Shown here in pieces: positions 57,327 to 64,000 of a stretch of DNA of 64,000 nt. The stretch's first letter is position 1. Each line of letters begins with the position of its first letter. Position numbers and translations under genes: made by a program. The notes under the pieces are model-generated. The model made no database searches, was not told where the DNA came from, and worked only from the letters and a program-made list of their open reading frames with translations. Source of the DNA: Gnetum montanum (taxonomy: Eukaryota; Streptophyta; Gnetopsida; Gnetales; Gnetaceae); contig MNCI01030368.1 in assembly GCA_015680685.1 (NCBI GenBank), positions 37,221-101,220 on the forward strand, given 5' to 3'.

Positions 57327-57960
57327 AATTTCATGATCCTCGATATTGACTACCCAATATTGGATGGGAGTCGATATCGGATACCTAATGTTGGGTACCC
57401 AATATTGAGTCCATAAAAATCTATAAATAAGACCCTCACAATGTTCAAAAAATTCATTATCATCAATTGAAGCTAGGGGACTTTTTGCATTTTTCTCTTT
57501 TGACTAAGAGCTTTATGCAACCAACTTCTATACATAATATCTTGCTTCATACTACTCTGATTTTCATGGGTTTTAAACCTATTTGATCCTTAAGTGCTCA
57601 ATTTAGTCAGGGGAGGGTGCTTTTATGGAAAATTTCATCGATTTTTTTAAATTTAGTATCACCTAGAAGGTATTACAAGGGAAAGAATGTTAGAAACCTT
57701 AAGTATCTTAATGAACAATCAATTTTATGTATGCTAGGACTTTTAATTATCTTGCCCAAGGGATCATAACCATCATTATAAGCCATGCATAAGGAAAAAG
57801 AAGCCAATTATGAATGGTCATAAAAGAAAACATTTTTTGGAAGTTTTTCTATCTCTATAATCACATGAGCTAAGAACTTAATAGAACTAAGGTCATGGGT
57901 AAGGTATAAACTTGTTGAGGATAAATGAAAAACACCTTAGTAATACCAATTCCTTAATTA
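57327..57960 (+). repeat. LTR-like region, possible 5' LTR of J
   Basis: Starts near TGATCCTCGATATTG, contains alternating GATATC- and AATATTG-type motifs (57340-57405) and a TATA-like CTATAAATAAG near 57420-57430, as in the H, E and J LTRs. After the TATA box it does not align convincingly with the 3' LTR of J, so it may be a different subfamily or a recombinant. No primer-binding site was recognised. Confidence 0.4.
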
Positions 57961-57967
57961 ACTATAA

Positions 57968-60430
57968 ATGGCCCCAAAAAGAGGAGAACAGGAAGGACCT
58001 TTGTAGGGTGAAAGTAAATGTTTGAGAGGTGGTAGAGGTTGATTAAGAGAACAAGGCCCACTAGCCAAGCATGAAGAACAAGAAGCCCAGTCATTTAGCA
58101 TTCATCAAGAGGCTCCTGCTACAAGGTAGTTGATCTAAGTGAAGGCTATAGAACCACAAGCTTTAGTGTAAGGACAACACCTCATTTTGTCCCAAGAATG
58201 CTTCCAAGCCATCCAAGAGTGATCCATGTTGACCATGGTCATTGTGGAAATGAGCTTTGGGCCATTCATGACATGTGTTCCTAAGGCGGTCAAAACTTAG
58301 CTTCAAGCAGCACCTCTATGGCATATCCTCTCTAAAAGTGGGGAATGGTACCTCTATGAGATGTACCAATTTTTTCATAATAAGAAAGAGGGCACCATTG
58401 TGAACATTAGTGGAGTCTCTGTCTCTTTTTCAATCAAGGTCCTTGCAAAAATCTTTGAACATACTAATGTGTGGGGCCAAGGTAGCACATCTATCCACAA
58501 GGTTGAAGTAAGTATACAACAAAGAAAACAAAATATACAATGAGTTAACTTTGAAAGAGAGGATTTACTGATCAGTGTGTATCACCTCTTTCCAACCAAA
58601 GGACTCAACAAAATAGTAACTTATGTGTCTAGAGGAAGCGCAATCTTGATGGACAAATATAATGTTAATCTTGCCCAGTTGTACTTCACGAAAATTCAAA
58701 GGAAGTTTGAGGAAAGAAAGGCAAGAAAGTTGACACTTCCATTCCCTTGCCTAATTAGAAAGTTGTGCAAGTGCACTGAAATCATAGTTTACACCAATGA
58801 TGTTCCTAGGAGGGCTCAAAATTCTTCTTTCTATGAGTTTCTCAAACAAGTAGCACCAAGAAAAGACCTTGGTGATGAACTAGAAAAGGAGCCAAATCAA
58901 GAGCTAGATAAATAACTAGAACAATAGTGAGAGCCAAAAGTTCTAATATCATCATCATAAGATTATAGGCCCAAAATGATTCATTTACAGAGAATACTTA
59001 AAGCTCTTAGTTGAGGAAGTAGGAATGAATCAAACCTCTTCTGAGTCATCAATGATGCCATGCAACCTACAGTTTCTGTCAATCCATCAAGGATGTAGAT
59101 TTCTTTGAAATCATAAGGAGAAGCCTAGTGGTCACATCAGATCTCTAGAAATGCTGCATCTTTTCAAGTGGTGATTGAAATGGGAGAATGTACCATAATT
59201 ATGATCATGTAGAACCAATATGTAGTAAGCATAGCAAAAGTTATCATATGCCACATTAAAGAATCCTTTGATGTGCTTGTTGTGCCCCTAGGAGACTTGA
59301 ATGGAACCAGAGATGCACAAATGTTAACTGGAACTTCATTGACCCTTGCAACCCATGAGGATGTGCTTGGCAGATTGTAGCAAATTGGACAAGTCATGGA
59401 AACTCTGTTTGACATCTCTAGTGATTTCACTACAGTACAATTTAACCTCATTTCCACAAAAGGAAAACTAGTCATGGTAGAGACCAGGGCAGAGCATTCA
59501 AAAGTAGAAGTGTACAGATTGCAACAAGAGCTCATGACCCTAAGAGTTGAAAGAAGGGATCCTTCCCAATTCATTACACCTGACCAATTGAAATAATTTT
59601 GAATAGAGTAGCCTGACCAATTGATTAAATAGAACAAAGTTGCCAAACAATAAAAGAAGAAAGCGGTCTAGAATACTAAAGCACAAGAATATGCCCATGC
59701 GAAGGTATTGACCACTGCACAAGAGGAAAACAAGTAGCTTGCTATTGATAATGTAAGCTTTACCATTTTCAAGAAACAAAAAAACATTTTGGAAGAAAGT
59801 ACCCACCAATTGAGGAAGAGACTAGCAAGGATCAACCAAGATATAAGTAGATTGGCCAAAGAAAATTGGACCCTCTCAATGGATGAGGTGCATGTAATAC
59901 ACCAAATATTTGCAATTGAGATAAGCATGTGAGGCCAAGAAGCATGAGAAGCTGAAGGAGAAGTTCCAAGACTAGATTGGCATGTATAAATAGATTAATG
60001 AAAAAGAAATGTAGATGGAAAAGGACTTCATCAGTTCCATGTTAGCATAGAATCTTAAAAGGTAGCCCATCTTGGATAACTATGCCCTAGTCCACCAAGT
60101 GAAAGTAAAGAACAAGGACTTGCAGATTGAAGATTTGAAAGATTACATGGTGTTGGCTAACCTTTGATATGCTAACCTCACCACGTTAACATTAGGTTTA
60201 TCCAAAAATGAGTTAGAAAAACAAGTAGTAGCCACCTATGCTGTATATGAAAAATAGTTTGCATATAGGAAAGATGTTCTACAAAAACTCCACCTGGAAA
60301 ACTTAGAATTTGAAATAATTAAGGCTTTTTATTAAGGGCAAAGAGATGTAGCCTCAAACCTAGCTAAGAGATTAATAGATTATCATGAATTAAGAGAAAA
60401 CATCGGAGCTTTCAAGGAGGAATGATGGTA
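57968..60430 (+). pseudogene. Plant-transposon-protein-like ORF with coiled coil (J)
   Basis: The start is probably the ATG at 57968 (MAPKRGEQEG). The frame stays the same through 59930 despite stops, then shifts by one and continues to about 60420, roughly 820 codons. Residues about 115-310 read EWYLYEMYQFFHNKK, VNISGVSVSFSIKVLAKIF, LFPTKGLNKIVTYVSRGSAILMDKYNVNLAQLYF and LPFPCLIRKLC, resembling the domain annotated as putative plant transposon protein in many plant retroelements. The rest is heptad-like and charged (QEENK, KKQKNILEESTHQLRKRLARI, LQIEDLKDYMVLANL, LHLENLEFEIIKAF), a long coiled coil. There are no gag or pol motifs. Confidence 0.6.
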
Positions 60431-60807
60431 GTTTGCAACATGATATGTAAAAAGAAAATCAAATGTTCTTGCAGCTATCGTGCCCATGGGATGTACCAGT
60501 TCTAGCACACATTGGCTCATCAGCCTATATGGTACATGATCCAAGAATGAAGGAGTTGAAGTTGTAAGTGTTCCTAAATTTCTACAAATTCTAGAAGCCT
60601 AACGACAAAGGGAAGCGGCCAATGGAAGAGCCACCACCTTCAAGAACTACATGAGCTTTTCCACTTTTTTTGTTTTATCATGTTGTGTTCATTTTTTGTA
60701 AAACACCACTGTGGCATAGAAAAGTTAATTTGCATGTTTATTTAAGTTAGTCAATGATCTCATATCTTCCGAATATTTTGTAAAGAAATTGTTCCTCATT
60801 TTTTAAT

Positions 60808-60841
60808 CTTGAGGACAAGTTTTCATTCAGTCATTGGGGTA
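60808..60841 (+). other. 3' end motif and polypurine tract of J
   Basis: CTTGAGGACAAG at 60808-60819 and CATTGGGGTA at 60832-60841, next to the LTR; they match E at 29810-29843. Confidence 0.75.
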
Positions 60842-61635
60842 TGATGGATCATGTTTTGTAGGGCTCTAATATTAAAGCCACAATGTCAAGTATCTAATAT
60901 CGAAGCTACGATGTTGAGTATCCGATATCACTCCTTCTGGGCTAGCCTATAAATATAACACTTGAATGCATGCCCATAGTGTGATGTTAAGTGATTGTAC
61001 GACATCCTTATTCAATTATGACATACTTGGGCATGTTAAATGTTCAACAATAAAGATCAAGATTACTTCCAACATTATAGCATCCACTTAGCTTTATTAT
61101 TATTTCTAATTACTTAAATTCTTACTATTTTCCTTAGTTAATGTTTATCATTTATTGATCTTTATCATTTTCTATTATTAAGTAGAATGATTACAACTAA
61201 TTACAAGAGATTAAGTGTAATTACTTGGTAACCTAGTAGTATTATCTTTTGGTGTGCTCAGTAATGGTACACTTGGTAATCCCAGCAATAGTTATGTAAA
61301 GTCCAAGGCATGTACAGATGGTTAGCAATAGATACTCATCATAGGTAGGCTAGCTTAGACTTTAATTTCCATTGTTAATTAGCTTCTATAATAGATTTTT
61401 TTTATTATCATTAGGAGTAGCATAAGGAAAAAAAACAACAATTATCATATGTCTCACTTTGCACTAAATCGTACGTGACAAAGCTACCGCTAGTCCAAGT
61501 GGGAAGATAGTGAGCTGCAATCAAGACATAATGATCTAGATGCCACAACTAATCCCATCCACAGAATTTGACCGAATCATGTATGAACAGTTATGATTCG
61601 TATGGTTGGGCATAGGGGTACGTCACCGCTCATCA
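60842..61635 (+). repeat. 3' LTR of J
   Basis: TGATGGATCATG to CGCTCATCA, 794 bases. It aligns with the reverse complement of the E LTR at both ends and around the TATA box (CTATAAATATAAC near 60960). It keeps CpG sites (for example TACGTCACCGC at the end), so it is younger than the A and E copies. Confidence 0.8.
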
Positions 61636-61879
61636 AAAATAATTTGCTACAAAGCATATTTATTAGAAATAATGTTCCTACCTTATTAAATATGAATTTT
61701 GAAAATGACTTCTTTTTTTTTTGATAAAAAATAAGAAAGCTATTGCATATCATATTTTTTATCATATTGATCAATTTTGCAAACTTTTAGGCTCTCAAAT
61801 TGATAGATTTTAATTTTTTTGCAATAAGGGATTTCAAGAATGGGCTTTATCTAAATCTTGGCATTTTCTAGAAAATTAA

Positions 61880-63640
61880 GATGTTTTCAAATTATTAGTC
61901 ATTCATTTTTTCTTTGTTGGATCTTCCAATTTATTAAGTGGAAGGAGAAGAAGCTTTCAATGCTTAGTGAGTTTATTGTTTGTAAGCATAACATTCAAGC
62001 TAATCATGTATATTATCCATTATGTTCAACTCCTAGTATTTTACATATCATCACATTGATCAACTTGTGCAATATTTCCTTTAGAGTAGTAGCCATTCTA
62101 GAAAAGGATTTTTCATTTTCTTCATACATTTGCACTTCTCAAAAAGAGGATAGTGGATTAGGATTGGCAAATTGTTATAACTAAAGTATTATTTTATGTG
62201 CCAAGTGAGTGGTTAAATGCTTATTTAATGGAAAGCCTTAGAAGCTTCTTTTTACTAAGTGCATTCAAATTTGTAAGCCTAGAGGTAGTGATTAGTCGAA
62301 AGATACTCATTTTTTAAATTAGATTCTTTCTTCAAAAGGTATTACTATATTAGGTTATATTGTCATAAAGCATATTTGGAAGGCTTGGAGTTTTATCAGT
62401 GATTTTTGAAACTTCAATAATATTACTGCTTTTACCTCTATGATTGATAAATTTCTCCTTGGTGACTTTTCATTAATAATAAACCATGGATTATTAAGCA
62501 TTCATGTCTTTGCAGTACATGGTGTAAGCTTAGCATGTCCTCCCTTTCATCTCTTCACATATATAATCATTGGATTACTTGGTCTAAGTGTCAAAGTCCC
62601 TATGCCATTAATGTTTCTAAAAAGTTTACATTTTTTAATCTTTTGGATAGTTTGGATAGAAGTTTAACTATTCAGGATTCTCATAATGGTTTTTTTTTTT
62701 GATTTTTCTTGGATTAATGACCATTATGTTTTCTCATATCAGTCCAATATTGTGTATACTCTTATTAGTTCTAATATTAATATTTGGCTAAGACTCAATC
62801 ATCTTTAAAATGTTAATCATAATGCACAATTATGAAAGCAACAAATTCAGAAAATATGGAATGCCACTACTCCTTAAAAAATTTAGATATTTTCTATTCT
62901 ATTTGATTTATAAAGGTTTGCCTATTTGTATTTAGTGCACTCATTTGGGTGTTCATGACCCAAGATGTTCTATCTACAATATAGAAAATACATTCATCAA
63001 TTGTTTTATTTTACTTATTCCCCTACTAGTAGCTCTTAGACTTAGTGTAGCAAGTATTTACTTATTTTTCAGCTAAGATTAGATGAATCTTAGACTTAGT
63101 GTAGCAAGTATTTACTTATTTTTCAGCAAAGATTAGATGAATTTTCATTTAGTGATACTTTTCAACTTCAAGGATTTCTACTTCATACTTGGCATTTCTT
63201 TCATCCTCTTATTCTTTATGCCATCTAGAAGTTTTGATATAATGTGATTTTCTATAGATATTTTCCAGCTAATTTTCTTCCATTGTTAGTTCAAGGTGAC
63301 ATCATTTAATAGCCAATGCTTTAACTGAATTCTTAAATGTTTTTTTTTTCTTTAGATTTTCTTTTTTATTAATAGAAAGAATTTAGTAAGAACTAAAAAC
63401 CTACTTAGGCACTTTTAAATAAGGGCAAGATCTAATCCTTTTCCTACCCTATAGGGGAGGCTTTTTAGAATATTTTGTAAGGATGAAAACCTAAAATGGC
63501 ATCCCCAAAACCATTAGACCTTTTATTTTTATTGTTTTGGAGTTTCTCCTCTACTTCTTTGCTTTGTACTCTAAATTTTTATTTTTAATATATTTATATT
63601 TTAGGAGTTGACACCCAATATGAGATGTATGAAGAAAGTA
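61880..63640 (+). pseudogene. LINE ORF2 C-terminal remnant
   Basis: Non-LTR retrotransposon RT end on the plus strand. Around 62140-62420 it reads GLGLANCYN, stop, SIILCAK, VVKCLFNGKP, LLFTKCIQICKP, ILSSKG and IKHIWKAWSFISDF, the conserved stretch after the RT palm in plant LINEs. Around 62840-63020 follow IWNATTP and THLGVHDPRC with ENTFINCF, the zinc-finger-like end (zf-RVT type). A 54-base tandem duplication lies at 63034-63141. The region 63340-63640 is probably the 3' untranslated part. The upstream palm and endonuclease are missing. Confidence 0.7.
63034..63141 (+). repeat. 54-base tandem duplication in the LINE remnant
   Basis: TCTTAGACTTAGTGTAGC begins at 63034 and again at 63088; the two copies differ at one position. 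The length is a multiple of three. Confidence 0.9.
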
Positions 63641-63649
63641 TTATTAGGT

Positions 63650-64000
63650 TATAATGACTTGTGATTTGTGCCAAAGGTTATCCACTAGTAGATCCTTAAG
63701 GATGTTGGCATGAGATGGATGTAGCGGCTCTTCCACTACAAATTATGTGATATGTTTATGTTTTGCATTGATTTTTTTATCTTTGCATTCAATTCTTTGT
63801 AATGTTTAATAATGAGTGGTTGATGATGGATGATTTCCAATGGATGATGTTGGATTATTTGTGAATGATTATGTGATGATGAATGTTGAGTGCATGATAT
63901 TAAGGACATAGTACTAGAGGATATGATTGGTTAGTTATGAGAGATATTGAATGTCCAATGATACACTTACCAAGTTACAACTATTTAGGTTTTTTTCAGG
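63650..64000. other. Unrecognised end of window
   Basis: Non-coding sequence rich in GATGATGGATGATT-like words (63810-63900). No match to other parts of the window was noticed. Confidence 0.5.

Noticed and set aside
59164-59646. 160-codon open frame on the minus strand
   Set aside because: It is antisense to the coiled-coil part of the J ORF, which has consistent frame and heptad pattern on the plus strand.

Overview
This window looks like intergenic DNA of a large plant nuclear genome, most likely a gymnosperm such as a conifer. It is AT-rich and consists almost entirely of old, degraded LTR retrotransposons nested in one another, plus a LINE remnant. No intact protein gene and no bacterial-type gene is visible. 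Nearly every reading frame is broken by stops and frameshifts. Many differences between copies are C-to-T or G-to-A at former CpG/CHG sites, as expected from long methylation and poor removal of repeats. The assignment to conifers is inference.

Nesting order, using my own letters. A is the oldest element: a minus-strand Ty3/gypsy of the Athila/Tat (OTA) type. Its pol end leaves the window on the left, and its 5' LTR ends at 44017 on the right. A was opened by B (4094-9955, plus strand, chromovirus-like Ty3/gypsy), by C (9982-26814, plus strand, Tat-like Ty3/gypsy) and by F (28785-43971, plus strand, gag-only Ty1/copia-like). C was later opened inside its 3' LTR by D (20030-25660, complete Ty1/copia). 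F was opened inside its 5' LTR by E (28965-38026, minus strand, same family as A). E carries a CpG-richer insert G (about 34.7-36.77 kb) with heat-shock-element-like arrays and tandem repeats. The far left holds two more LTR pieces: H (1-355) and Q (356-656). Target-site duplications, and in two cases an uninterrupted paralogous site in the same window, support this order.

Right part. 44.0-46.4 kb is unrecognised AT-rich DNA. 46.45-54.5 kb is L, a plus-strand Del/Tekay-type chromovirus split by K (46908-50732, an LTR element with gag remnants but no visible pol) and by an insert N near 51.25-52.04 kb. L stops abruptly near 54.5 kb at a CpG-richer segment. That segment contains a 58-bp repeat array, a TATA-like site and a minus-strand fragment resembling a plant thioredoxin-like [2Fe-2S] ferredoxin (DGAT3-type). 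A minisatellite and a small gag fragment follow.

57.3-61.6 kb is J. It has the LTR and 3' end of the A/E family, but its internal region carries one long decayed frame with a plant-transposon-protein-like domain and a long coiled coil instead of gag-pol. 61.9-63.6 kb is the C-terminal end of a plus-strand LINE ORF2.

Functionally the window holds no working pathway. Of the six reverse transcriptases, only that of E still has both catalytic aspartates, and E has lost its integrase. The points most worth following are the heat-shock-element arrays in G, the unusual ORF of J, the gag-only elements F and K, the ferredoxin-like gene fragment, and one clear assembly artefact at 36187-36298.
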